From Neurospora intermedia (lineage: Eukaryota > Ascomycota > Sordariomycetes > Sordariales > Sordariaceae): a stretch of DNA of 64,000 bases. The notes under the pieces are model-generated. The model worked only from the letters and a program-made list of their open reading frames with translations, made no database searches and had not been told where the DNA came from. Shown piece by piece: positions 22,584 through 32,554 of this stretch (position 1 is the stretch's first letter; each line of letters opens with the position of its first letter). The DNA is taken from the NCBI GenBank assembly GCA_037102815.1, contig BTPP01000002.1, positions 124,001 to 188,000 on the forward strand. The letters run 5' to 3'. The translations under genes and the position numbers were made by a program.

Positions 22584-23760
22584 ATTGACGGGTCGTGGGT
22601 TTAAAGGTGATCAGAATGAAGTAAGAGCATTGATACGGGAAAAAGGTTATGGGATGCTGGTAGGATACACTTTAAAAATACAAAAGGGGACATGGGATAA
22701 GGTAGGTATTTTTGGTATAAAGTTCATATGCAAATGGCATTTTCACATCATGTATACCTAGAGGTAGGAAGGATACACAGACGATCCATTGATTCAAGTT
22801 CCTTCCTACCTAGAGGTACCTATTCGATTCTGGCGGCTGAAACTCTTGAGGGTTACTTTGCTGAATCTACGTCAGTCTAAAAGAGAGGGGAGCTATAAAA
22901 ACAGAAATGGAGACATAGAAACCGCGTTGTCATGGTCAAGCGCCAAGAGGGTGAACGAGTATCCAATCAGATCTACGCAGTAGAAGCATGGCAGTCTGGA
23001 CAATTCGACGACGATTCCAAGCTACCGTGATGTGAATGGAAGAAGACAAAGACATGAGCGATGCCGTTGAAGCTGCACGACGTCGCAAGGAACCGTTTGA
23101 CAGTCACGTGGAGGATGTACACTATCTGGTGGCTTCAGTCTGGGCGCCAAGTATCAGTGGTTTATTTCCAAGAGAAAACGACGGTATCACCCTCGAAAAG
23201 GAAGAGCCTTACTGAGGTCGGAAGGAGGATAAAAATTCAATAGCGGGCGATAGGTGCCCCTGGTGGGCGGGGCTCGCCTACCACATTCCGGGAAGGTGAT
23301 AAAAAGATTGTTGAGACATCCGCGCAGCCACGAGCGACGGTCTGCCGATACCCGGACGTGGTGAGCCAATCCGGCGCTGCTTGGGGGTTGCATTGGTGTT
23401 CCCGACCCCAGGGATTCCCAAGATACAGTGCAACGAGACAAAAGGCCGCACGAGAAAAACAAGGCCCGCTGATAGCCAATAGGTTCGCCCACCTGCCCGT
23501 TCACCACATACCACGCTGTCGCAGCGCAGATAAGCTAAGTTAGCTAACGCATGTGCCCAGACCTTGGCCACCGATCGACATGAGATTGCCGTTGTCGGAG
23601 TGGATGTCCTGTACATAGGTTTCTGCAAGGAACCAGGCAGACAAAGTTGATATAAAGAGCGAGTGTCGACGTCGGTCGAACGCGGTCCCGAGTCCAGTCT
23701 GTCCGTGTCTGGTTCCTCTTCCTCACCCTCGTGGACGGCATCTGAACTTCTCACTTCACG
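22584..23760. other. Intergenic region with inverted CCTTCCTACCT motif
   Basis: About 1.2 kb of 3' region and the promoter of the 5'-nucleotidase gene. No gene recognised. Two near-inverted copies of the TACCTAGAGGTAGGAAGG motif lie at about 22755-22773 and 22801-22820, members of a dispersed short repeat family found through the window. Confidence 0.5.
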
Positions 23761-25464
23761 ATGGCGTCTCTCGGCAAGCTCCTTTCTGCGGCGGGCCTGC
23801 TGCTCTTGGGCGGCCATGCCATGTTGGCTTCGGCCGAGGACCACCTGATCAGCGAGCGCAAGCTCTCCAAGCGCTTCATCGACGACAACGGCAACTACAA
23901 CATCTCCTTCTACCACATCAACGATGTCCACGCCCATCTCGATCAGTTCTCCTCCTCCGGCACCGACTGCACCAACCCGGCCAAGGGCTGCTACGGCGGT
24001 TATTCCCGCGTCAAGACCATCATCAACGAGACCCGGCCTTCGCACAAGGACTCTCTGGTCCTCAACTGCGGCGATGAGTTTCAGGGCACCATGTTCTTCT
24101 CCTACTACGGCGGCGAGAAGATCGCCGAGACCCTCAATCAGATCGGCTTCGACGGCATGACGCTGGGCAACCACGAGTGGGACAAGGGTGACGAAGTGCT
24201 CGGCCAGTTCCTCGAGAACCTCACCTTCCCCATCATCTCGGCCAACGTCTTCTCCGACAACGCGCGCCTCAACCGCACCATCAAGCCCTACCACATCTAC
24301 GAGGAGTATGACCTCGCCATCATCGGCGTCACCACCGAGACCGTGCCCTCTATCTCCTCGCCCGGCCCGGGCACCAAGTTCACCGACGCCATCCAGGCCG
24401 TCCAGGACACCATCGACCACATCCGCTCCACCACCTCCATCAAGCGCATTGCCGCCATCACGCACATTGGGTACGACGAGGACCAGCGTCTCGCCAAGGA
24501 AACAACGGGTCTCTACCTCATTATGGGCGGCCACAGTCACACCCCTCTCGGCGACTTCCCCGGTGCCGTGGGTCCTTACCCGACCATTGTCAAGAACAAG
24601 GACGGCGACGAGGTGTTCATCGTCACCGCCTACCGCTGGGGCGAGTACTTGGGATACATTGACGTCACCTACGACGCCGACGGCAAGATCCTCGAGTACC
24701 ACGGCGGTCCGATCCACCTTACCAACACCACCAAACAAGATGAGGGTCTCCAGAAGCAAATCGACGCGTGGCGCGTGCCCTTCGAGGAGTACTCCAAGCA
24801 GGTGGTCGGCACCAGCAACGTCGTTCTCGAGCAGTCCACCTGCCAGTCCAAGGAGTGCACCTTTGGCGACTTCATCTGCGACGCCATGCTTGACTACCGC
24901 CTTAACGCTTCCACCGATGGTCTCGCCCCGTCGTTCGCCCTCACCAACTCCGGTGGTATTCGTGCCTCGATTGACGTCGGCCCGATCACTCGCGGCGAGG
25001 TCCTCACTGCTTTCCCCTTCGGCAACGCCGTCGTCGAAATCACTCTCTCCGGCCAACAACTTTGGGACGTCCTCGCTGGTATCGTCGCTCGTGTCAACAA
25101 GGCCAACGGCAAGGCCGTCACGTCTTTCCTCCAGGTCTCCCGCGGCATCAAGATCGAGTACCAACCTACTAACTCTCCTGACAACGGCGTCGGTACGCTG
25201 GCTGCTGTCACCATCGGCGGCGAGAAGCTGGACATGACCAAGGAGTACAAGGTGGTTACCATTGACTTCGTCGCTGGTGGAGGAGACAACTTCTTTGCTG
25301 AAGCGATCAGCAACTTGGTGGTGCTGGATACCTTGGATGAGGTCCTGGTGAACTATATCAAGGAGAAGACGCCGGTGGATGTGGAGTTGGATGGCCGCAT
25401 TGCTCCCTACAGCAAGTGTGGTGGACGCAAGAAGTCTCAGAAGGCGAGAAGGGAGAGGGAGTAA
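23761..25464 (+). CDS. Secreted 5'-nucleotidase / metallophosphoesterase
   Basis: A single exon of 567 residues. A signal peptide (about 1-25, LLSAAGLLLLGGHAMLASA) targets secretion. The N-terminal metallophosphoesterase domain carries the dimetal motifs in order: FYHINDVHAHLD (about 51-62), NCGDEFQGTMFF (about 102), TLGNHEWDKGDE (about 137), ITHIGYDED (about 237) and GGHSHTPLGDFP (about 257). The C-terminal 5'-nucleotidase domain (about 350-545) has ALTNSGGIRASIDVGPITRGE, and FGNAVVEITLSGQQLWDVL. Enzymes of this kind strip phosphate from nucleotides outside the cell, yielding nucleosides and phosphate. The tail is basic (GRKKSQKARRERE), with no hydrophobic end, so it is probably secreted, not GPI-anchored. 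N-glycosylation sites (NYNIS, NETR, NLTF) fit. Phosphate regulation would be expected but no site was verified. Confidence 0.93.
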   Translation: MASLGKLLSAAGLLLLGGHAMLASAEDHLISERKLSKRFIDDNGNYNISFYHINDVHAHLDQFSSSGTDCTNPAKGCYGGYSRVKTIINETRPSHKDSLVLNCGDEFQGTMFFSYYGGEKIAETLNQIGFDGMTLGNHEWDKGDEVLGQFLENLTFPIISANVFSDNARLNRTIKPYHIYEEYDLAIIGVTTETVPSISSPGPGTKFTDAIQAVQDTIDHIRSTTSIKRIAAITHIGYDEDQRLAKETTGLYLIMGGHSHTPLGDFPGAVGPYPTIVKNKDGDEVFIVTAYRWGEYLGYIDVTYDADGKILEYHGGPIHLTNTTKQDEGLQKQIDAWRVPFEEYSKQVVGTSNVVLEQSTCQSKECTFGDFICDAMLDYRLNASTDGLAPSFALTNSGGIRASIDVGPITRGEVLTAFPFGNAVVEITLSGQQLWDVLAGIVARVNKANGKAVTSFLQVSRGIKIEYQPTNSPDNGVGTLAAVTIGGEKLDMTKEYKVVTIDFVAGGGDNFFAEAISNLVVLDTLDEVLVNYIKEKTPVDVELDGRIAPYSKCGGRKKSQKARRERE

Positions 25465-26308
25465 GAGGGTACGATTTATGACGGATTCTCTGTATTGTAA
25501 TGATTGTTGATTAGATGATGTAATGTGCCGATGTCTGAACTTACAAGAAGGAGCTGTGATTTTCTGCGATGCAAGTGGAAGGGACGAAGTGACGAAGTGA
25601 TGATGCCTCCGGCGGCCCCATCCCAGGAGGGGCGTCGTTTCCCTCAAATGGGGATGCCGTAATTGAGATTTTAATTCGGTCAAGCATCTGACGTTGGTAC
25701 CTTCCCTAGTACCTGACAGCGCCTTTCAACCACACACCACGACGTCACACAACTGAGGGCCCTCTTCCCGCTTCTTGGGACGGTTTCCTTCCTACCTAGT
25801 CTTTCTTGATGTCGGCAAGTGAACATCTCACTTTCGAACCGCTTATCTCCCTTGCCTCGTGGTTCAAGTGCTGACACGGAGTGTTCTATCAGACATCCAA
25901 CTTGTGATCTGGTCCCAAGACCCAACAACAATCGACTTTCCGCAGTTGAAAGACCTAGATAAATAACACTGGCACGCATCAGCCGAAGATTTTCTCGAAT
26001 TACAATGTTAGGTAGGGTAGGTAGAGGAAGGTAGTCAAGGAAACGGCATGAGTGGCGCTTTGTTGGATTTCAAAGGGTCGTCCCGCTCTTCCCGCTACAA
26101 ACAATAGCATGTGCAGTCCTTTTGTGGCGTCTTTGTTGTTTTGTATAATGCTTCAAGGAGGAGTACCACCAGACAGCTATCATGGTGCAGGTATAAATCC
26201 CTACGTAACCTTCGTCCAAACCTGAGATCGTGACATCTATTCCCAGCTCCAATAACCACATTCATCCAGCACAACCAGTTAGGTAATCACGAGATCACAA
26301 CCAACAAA
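25465..26308. other. Intergenic region
   Basis: About 840 bp between the 5'-nucleotidase and the small secreted protein. It contains the latter's promoter and leader; nothing else was recognised. Confidence 0.5.
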
Positions 26309-26854
26309 ATGATCCTTACTACCCTCCTCGCCCTCTTCGCTCTAGCAGCAACCACCACCACTGCCCTCCCTGCCGCCGAAGTCTCCTCCTCCTCTGACCC
26401 TCTCACCAACGCCACGCTCACCTCCCGTGACGACAAGCACTGGGCATGCCTCAACTTCTCCCCCGCCATCGACCAATCCTCCGGCGGCTCCCCCAAATGG
26501 GGCGACTGTCTCCAACTGCGCGCCAATATCGAATCGGGCGGGTCGTGGACATTCTGGTCAGGCCGCCACACGGCTATCGCCTCGTACGGGACCTGCGTCA
26601 TCGGTGTTGAGACTGCCAAGGGCACGTTGGCAGGGACCTTGACGCAGATAGGAAATATTGATTTGATTCAGATTGTTGAGTTAACGGAGGCCATGATCAT
26701 TCGCCAGGGCGGAAATCGGGTTGTTACGGGCAGCAATGGGAAGAAGTGGGTGGAATGGAATGCGAAAGTGGGGAGTAAAGGGACGATGGAGTGTTTTCAG
26801 CTGGCGTTGAAAAGCAACAAGTTTGCGGTTAATTGGGGACTGTATCATACGTAG
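26309..26854 (+). CDS. Small secreted Hce2/Ecp2-like protein
   Basis: A single exon of 181 residues with a clear signal peptide (MILTTLLALFALAATTTTALP) and a mature protein with four cysteines (WACLNF, GDCLQL, GTCVIG, MECFQL), enough for two disulfides. The order GSPKWGDCLQL, then GGSWTF, then ASYGTCVIGVE, then a QIGNIDLIQIVELT helix and GTMECFQ, matches the pattern of the Hce2 domain named after the Cladosporium fulvum effector Ecp2. In pathogens such proteins trigger host necrosis; in saprotrophs homologues may act in competition or wall interactions. Function here is inferred from family only. No known partner lies nearby. It borders an accessory, repeat-bearing stretch of the window. Confidence 0.72.
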   Translation: MILTTLLALFALAATTTTALPAAEVSSSSDPLTNATLTSRDDKHWACLNFSPAIDQSSGGSPKWGDCLQLRANIESGGSWTFWSGRHTAIASYGTCVIGVETAKGTLAGTLTQIGNIDLIQIVELTEAMIIRQGGNRVVTGSNGKKWVEWNAKVGSKGTMECFQLALKSNKFAVNWGLYHT

Positions 26855-27585
26855 GTAGTTGCCTAGTAGGTCTAGACACTGGAGGGTTCAATACGGGAAG
26901 GTACCTCTAGGTAAAGAGGTATTTAGTCAAAGCTTTGAGATCAGGTCTATCGGAAAGGGACGGTGGTCGAGCGGTATGGTGTGCAGCTTCCCGTCTGCAA
27001 TTCCACCAGGGTTAGGCCCGGAGGGATAACGCCGCCTCAGGCTGGGCTGGTCACCGTACTACCCTACAAAAAAGTAGACCAGTACGATTGACAAAGTAAC
27101 TGAGCTGGGCCCCCTCTGGGATAGTTTCTTGTAACTGGCGTCTTCCGGCTATGCAAATAGGGCTCTACTACTCCCTTCCAGTTGCTCTACGTCCCCTGTT
27201 CGATTCGCGATAGAGACCTTTCCACCTCCTCTTTTTTTTCTTCTCTTTTTCTGTTTTTTTTTCTTTCTCCATTTTATGCCTAGGTATTCTTTCAAGGTAC
27301 ACTCTGTTCATCCTCCAGATACCTGAAGGTATCATTGTGAGTGGGGCTTTTGCTGACATGGAGGATCTGATCTGGTGGAATGGGCTGGTGGGGGACGGGG
27401 AATTCGAAGGAAGACTTTCGTTCATTGCCGTCGATTGATGATTGAAAGAGGTGGAAAGTGCGCCCCTGGGTCCTGGGTCGAAGTCAGAATGGTAAACATG
27501 AAGGGGTGTTATCTACCTCTACATAAGGAAAGAACACACCACATACATGGCCACGACGACGGGAGTGAGGGCGTGGAAGGTGTCA
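26855..27585. other. Intergenic region with a tRNA-like relic
   Basis: No gene. It contains one copy of the dispersed GTACCTCTAGGT motif (about 26901), the tRNA-like relic at 26957-27025 and a T/C-rich tract near 27230-27275. Confidence 0.5.
26957..27025 (+). other. Degenerate tRNA-like sequence (Gly-CCC-like)
   Basis: TGGTCGAGCGG is a good A box, followed by a perfect five-pair stem TGCAG/CTGCA enclosing CTTCCCGT, which would read as a CCC anticodon loop but with eight bases, one more than canonical. The B box region is broken: AGGGTTAGGCCCGG instead of GGTTCGANNCC, and the acceptor ends do not pair. It looks like a dead tRNA-glycine copy or part of a tRNA-derived short repeat rather than a functional gene. 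Confidence 0.35.
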
Positions 27586-27593
27586 CTCATTAA

Positions 27594-27703
27594 GAGCCTT
27601 GCTCGGCGCGCAGTGTCACTTTTCTACTTGCGCAGTGTACACTACGCGAGTAGGAATATCTTAGAAGGCATTCCTACCCGCGCAGTACTATAGTAATTCC
27701 TAG
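27594..27703 (+). repeat. Left terminal inverted repeat
   Basis: Left end of the 525-bp element, pairing with 28009-28118 on the opposite strand. The outer 35 bases are identical; the rest diverge mainly by transitions. It contains the near-palindrome GCGCAGTGTACACTACGC and an internal hairpin GCGAGTAGGAAT...ATTCCTACCCGC. Confidence 0.8.
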
Positions 27704-28008
27704 GCTTATAATACTTCTAGTTATATTAGATACTATAATAGCTAGCTCCTTTAAGTTTCTAATATATTGATAATATTGAGCTTGAATATATTATAAGGAC
27801 TTTACTAATATTGAAATTGTATTAGTAAAATTCGTTGTAATAGGTAGAATTATACTAGTTAATTAATTATACTTTTATACAGTTATTAATCTCGCAAGTC
27901 TTTATTGATTGTATTAAATCGCGTATTTTTGAACCCTATACAGTAGTAGTACTTGAATCGATAGGTTTAGTAAATTGTAATATATATATTTAATCTATCA
28001 AAATTAGG

Positions 28009-28118
28009 TTAGGGAGTACTATAGTACTGCGCGAGTAGGAATCCCTATATGGATGTCCCTATTCGCGCAGTGTACACTGCGCCAGTAGAAAAGTGACACT
28101 GCGCGCCGAGCAAGGCTC
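28009..28118 (-). repeat. Right terminal inverted repeat
   Basis: Right end of the 525-bp element. It holds the perfect 18-bp palindrome GCGCAGTGTACACTGCGC-type core (around 28065-28083) and an internal hairpin with arms CTGCGCGAGTAGGA and CCCTATTCGCGCAG. Confidence 0.8.
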
Positions 28119-28126
28119 CTCATCAA

Positions 28127-28740
28127 ATCGGTAACACCATCACCAAACACACCGGCAACCTCCATACCTCTACCAAATCTCATTTTACCGTCGCCTTTCC
28201 AACCACCCGATTATACCACTAGGTAGGTAGGTACCTCTAGGTGGCTTACCTTATCCATTCAGTCCCTACCTATCCTTTACTCGAATTCTTTTTCTTCCAA
28301 TTCCAATTCAACTCCAACATATCGTCCAGGGCTCGTCAGTGGCCGTTGCCCACTCCTCCTCATTGGTGCCCTGCCCGGACAACCCCGGCCCGGGACCAGC
28401 GGCCGTCGGGCACCAAGCCACCAACATGTGGTGTAGAGGTCGACAACAGGAACACACAACACTGCCACCCGCCACTGGCGGCCTGGATTCATTCATTTGT
28501 AGTGGTACGTGACTGGGGCCATATTGACAGCAAGATGCCTACATACCTCTAAATGCAACTCTTCACGAGACTCCTCATGGAGTCCCGATCAATTCCATTT
28601 ACTAGGGTCATTACCTACCGTAGGGGTGGTAGGTGACCCTGACCTTAAAACCCCTCTTCTCGCTTTCTCACGGGCTTCAAGATCCGCGCCAAAAGCAGCA
28701 ACATGCACATGGCGACCACAACACCTCACGATTCCACGTA
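28127..28740. other. Intergenic region upstream of the HET gene
   Basis: Promoter side of the HET-domain gene. It includes AGGTAGGTAGGTACCTCTAG at 28221, a member of the dispersed motif family, and the first copy of a 106-bp-period direct repeat (28668-28738). The coding start in this stretch is uncertain; no other gene is evident. Confidence 0.45.
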
Positions 28741-28857
28741 ATGATTCACCTGAAATCCATTGCTTTCCACCCCTCACGGGCTTCAAGATCCGCGCAAAAG
28801 GCAACAACGTGCACACCGGATGCACACGGCGACCACAACGCCTCGCGATTACACACA
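28668..28857 (+). repeat. Imperfect direct repeat, period about 106 bp
   Basis: TCACGGGCTTCAAGATCCGC begins at 28668 and again at 28774; the copies stay similar for 70-85 bases through GGCGACCACAAC(A/G)CCTC(A/G)CGATT. They differ by G/A and C/T changes and small indels. The second copy lies within the 5' end of the HET gene as modelled. Confidence 0.65.
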
Positions 28858-31122
28858 CTGATTTGTTCGGACTGTACGAATCTGGTCATCCAAATCAATA
28901 CCAGACCCAAGTCATCCATCAAGGGTATAACAAGATGGCGTACTGGCTACTATGAATTCGCCTGGAAGACGGTCCAACAACTCCTCGATGGCGATGCATA
29001 TCAGAAGTGCGACCTGTGTAAGGCGCTTGTCGCTGTCGTTACGCTGGACCGGTTGAACGAATGTCTACGAACTATACAAGAGACAGAAGAGCCAATTCTT
29101 GTCCAACCGTTACATACAGATGATATTTGGGCAAATATGTGTGACCTCCCGAAAATAATTTATTGGGCAACATTCATCCTCCCTCAGAATTTTGAGCAAA
29201 TCCGGTTTCCAATTTGGCGAGGTAGGTAACTATTTGCAGTCCCGTCTATCTCTCATACCCTTTGTATGGTGTTTGGTTACCTACTCGCACTGAATCTAAC
29301 ACTTTCCTCCTACACTTTAGAGCTTGATTCGGAGAGAATACCCCTAAACTCGCCAACCTTGGGCAATGATAACACCGACCCTCAATCTCCATCCCGACAA
29401 TTGCTGGCTGAGTCGGAATCCTTATTGCAGTCGCCTGAGGGTGTTTCGTGGGCGAAGGCTATTCTGGACCCCAGTCGAACAACGCTTGTTGCTCAAATAA
29501 GGACTTGGCTATGGGGATGTGTCAGTGATCATCCAAAGTGCAGAACCGCGCTCTCCGGGGAAATATTTGGACTTGATTCCCAGGACCCATCCTTGGATGC
29601 GAGCAAGCTACCTTTTCGGGTCATTGACGTGGGGCCTCCAGGATCACTTCTTGTTAAACTTGTACAAACCACCACGGAAACGCCTAGAGCTCCGTACGTT
29701 GCGCTCAGCCATTGTTGGGGTCCCCCAGACAAACAACCGCTCAAAACAAAGCTTGATACGGTACAGGATCACATACACTCGGGTATCCCGCTTGATCGCC
29801 TTCCACAAACTTTCGCGGACGCTGTTTGGGTCACCAGAGAGTTGGGAATCCGCTACCTGTGGATTGACTCTCTGTGCATCGTTCAAGACAGTGCGTCAGA
29901 TTGGGAAACAGAATCACAGAAAATGGGTTTCATCTATGAAGGGGCGACACTCATATTGGGAGCAGCGCACGCCCGCGATTCTTCCGAAGGACTCTTCAAA
30001 GGTCTTCAAAGGCCGGACCCAAAGAAAGTCGTCAAGGTTTACACGGACATGGCACCCTATGCGACCTGTTTTTATACTGTACCGGAGTGGCCATATGTCA
30101 TGGAATTTGAGCCGTGGAACAAGAGCCGCCTTTCCACACGCGCTTGGGTGATGCAAGAATTCACCCTCTCCCGCCGCTTTGTATGGTCCGAGAAGAACTC
30201 ACTGCACTGGAGATGCCGAGAAGAAATGGAGGGGGAACCCCACCTCGATACGTATTATTTTGACATGATCCGTTCATTCGGCACGCTCACCAGCATTTGG
30301 CATTACTTAGTAGATGACTATTGTGGAAAACAGCTCACTTACGAGACTGATAGACTGGCTGCCCTTCATGGTATCGCCACAGCCCTCAAAACATCTTACA
30401 GGAAAGATCAGGAATATCATTTCGGCATATGGCTAGAAGGACACGACACGCTTCTTACGCTGTTTTGGAGCGTAGAGAATCTCTTTGCTGACTCACCCGC
30501 AACGGGCCTCACCGGAATCCCTTCTTGGAGTTGGGCATCTGTAGCTGGCAGTAAACGCTTTGGCTACAGATTCACGGGGAAGACGAAGCCATTGTACTGT
30601 TACGACGACCGAGGGATAACTGCAAAAAACAACGGAACCGAGCTTCACTTTCGCGCACCGATAGGCGTGGTTCAGCTTTGTGTGAACTGGGATTACCACC
30701 AGGAAGTAAATCTCGCACGTAGAAAGGGTGCCACGTCTACAACGCGTTATCGAAGGATGTCGATTTACGTCGAAACCCCAAGTTCCAAACAAAGGACAGG
30801 TTCCGCCGAAACTGCCAGTAACGCGGTGAGATTTGGGCGCCTCACCCTCGACTATACGATTGACGTACCCAGTTGCCCTCCACCGTCTGACTTCACGCGT
30901 CATGTCATTCCCCTTATTAAATTCACCGATAAGGAAGACCGCCGCGCCGAATACATGCTCGTCGTCGAGCCCGCAAACAAGGCCGATGGCAGCAAGGCCT
31001 ACCGACGTGTAGGAATCGGCTTCATTAGGAGGGAGACGGCATTCATAACAACCGACCGCGCGTGGAGCTGCTGGGACAAGCTTGTCTCCGAGATGAAGAC
31101 GGAGGATATCGTTCTTGTTTGA
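28741..31122 (+). CDS. HET-domain protein (heterokaryon incompatibility-like)
   Basis: Two exons, 28741-29221 and 29321-31122, give about 760 residues. The 99-nt intron has GTAGGT, branch ATCTAAC and TTTAG. The first in-frame ATG is at 28741; the true start could differ because the 5' end overlaps a direct repeat. The N-terminus has the paired-cysteine lead typical of fungal HET proteins (LICSDCTNL ... CDLCKAL). The HET domain starts at YVALSHCWGPPDKQPL and continues with LPQTFADAVWVTRELGIRYLWIDSLCIVQD and a DW..ES.KM..IY..A..I....A.DSSEGLF run. Downstream come STRAWVMQEFTLSRR and GIPSWSWASVAG, also typical. HET proteins mediate non-self recognition between fusing hyphae, leading to cell death. 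No partner such as a NACHT protein is adjacent. Confidence 0.88.
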
Positions 31123-32554
31123 CACGGTACTACCTTGCCGCAATGATGAGCAGGGGCATTTTGGATTAATTTTTTTGTCTCAGGTTTTTGTCGATTTGCG
31201 TCGTATTGGTGTGGGGGAACTCTATTTGTTGTGCTGCTACCTAGGTGGTATGTTTTGCTCTTGCGTCCTTTCGAACTGTTGTTTATATGGTTTTTTTTTT
31301 TTTTTTTTTTCTGTTTTTTTTTTTTTTTTGTTCCCCTCCCGTTGGTGTTGCCGGCGGCTAAGGTTTGGTGGGGAGAGGAGGAAGCCAAAACAACGTTGTT
31401 GGGGAAACCTCCTCCTACCTCCGTCTTCATGCCTGACCGATTGCCTTAGATTCAGATCTAGGGGCGTTTTTGTCGGACATTTGTGGCATGCATCAACAAT
31501 TCCTGCATTGCATTTCGATCCAGACACGTTCCCAAAGCCAGGGCATGTGTACAACGGTGTCTTCTTTCTTCACCACTTCCATTCTTTTCTTTTCTTCCGC
31601 TTCTCTTTAACCGATTCAAGCATTCTCACCTCCATTGTACCAACACACGTGATACTGCATGCCCGAGAACTTCGACATAAGTCCTAGGATTGTCAAACGC
31701 CATTTTTTTCAAGGTATGTTCGTCGTTGCATTCCTTCTCACTTCTCGAAAAAAAAGAGTCGAGCGGGAACATCCGAAATCCGCGTGCCTCGGCCCACCGA
31801 CATCCATGATTGACACTCCCGTTCGGCTCCCCGCACCCGGCCTGTCTGTTTTAGTGTCAAGCACAAATTGCTCCGTCGGGATCTGAGACTGTCCGATCAG
31901 GGGCCATTACTCAGCGGGACTTTTTCCAAAAGAGGATTAATTTGCGAATGAGAGTTTCGACTGTTGAACGCTTTGACAGCATGCATTATCCGAACCTAAA
32001 ATGGAGGCGTCAAAACGTGGGAAATGGCCATGTAGCACGGGATCCATTCAGGGAACCAGGATCAAGCTGCCCTTGGCGGGCTGGAGCGGGAGGTAAACAC
32101 CACATCTGGTCCTAAGGCCGCCACAAGTGTTGGACGATAGGCCCGGCCGGTCTTGCCGACGAGATCTTAGCGAACTTGGCTGTGTCTTAGCAGCTCCACA
32201 AAGGATGGCGGTCTCCCCTTGTTGAGTGGCAGGGCGGGCCATTTTTTGTTCCTGCTTCCCGAAAGCCTCAACGAAACCCACCTGACCACACCCTTTTTGT
32301 GCTTTCCGTTCCCGCTTCTTCTTCTTCTTCTTCTTCTTCTTTTTCTCCTCTCTTTCCCTTCTCTCATCGTCAAAGAGCTGTACCCACGGACACGCCAAGG
32401 CAGCCTCTATACGGTCGATCGGGACAACACGAGAGCCTCAACTCACTCACTCACTCATTCACTCACTGCCTAACTCCAGTCACTCACCGACACCAGACCA
32501 GAAAGACCGTGCCCCGTTACCATAGTCAATCAATCTCGTATTATTATCGCCAAA
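31123..32554. other. Intergenic region with poly-T and CTT tracts
   Basis: About 1.4 kb, no gene recognised. Long T tracts lie at about 31289-31330 and a (CTT)n tract at about 32315-32340; the latter is in the pyrimidine-rich upstream region of the esterase gene. A CA-rich ACTCACTCACTCATTCACTCACT run precedes the start. Confidence 0.5.

Larger units (their letters stand above)
27586..28126. mobile_element. 525-bp non-autonomous inverted-repeat element with 8-bp target duplication (hAT-like MITE), RIP-damaged
   Basis: The element spans 27594-28118. Its ends are long inverted repeats: the outer 35 bases (beginning GAGCCTTGCTCGGCGCGCAG) match perfectly and similarity continues for about 110 bases. 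It is flanked by CTCATTAA (27586-27593) and CTCATCAA (28119-28126), an 8-bp target duplication with one C-to-T difference. Eight-base duplications are typical of the hAT superfamily. The interior is extremely AT- and TpA-rich with no open frame, as expected after RIP, so the element must be moved by a transposase encoded elsewhere, if at all. Confidence 0.8.

Noticed and set aside
23278-25683. An 801-residue open frame antisense to the 5'-nucleotidase
   Set aside because: It mirrors the codon bias of the sense gene, which has all catalytic motifs; the antisense product is Val/Gly/Asp/Leu low complexity without motifs.
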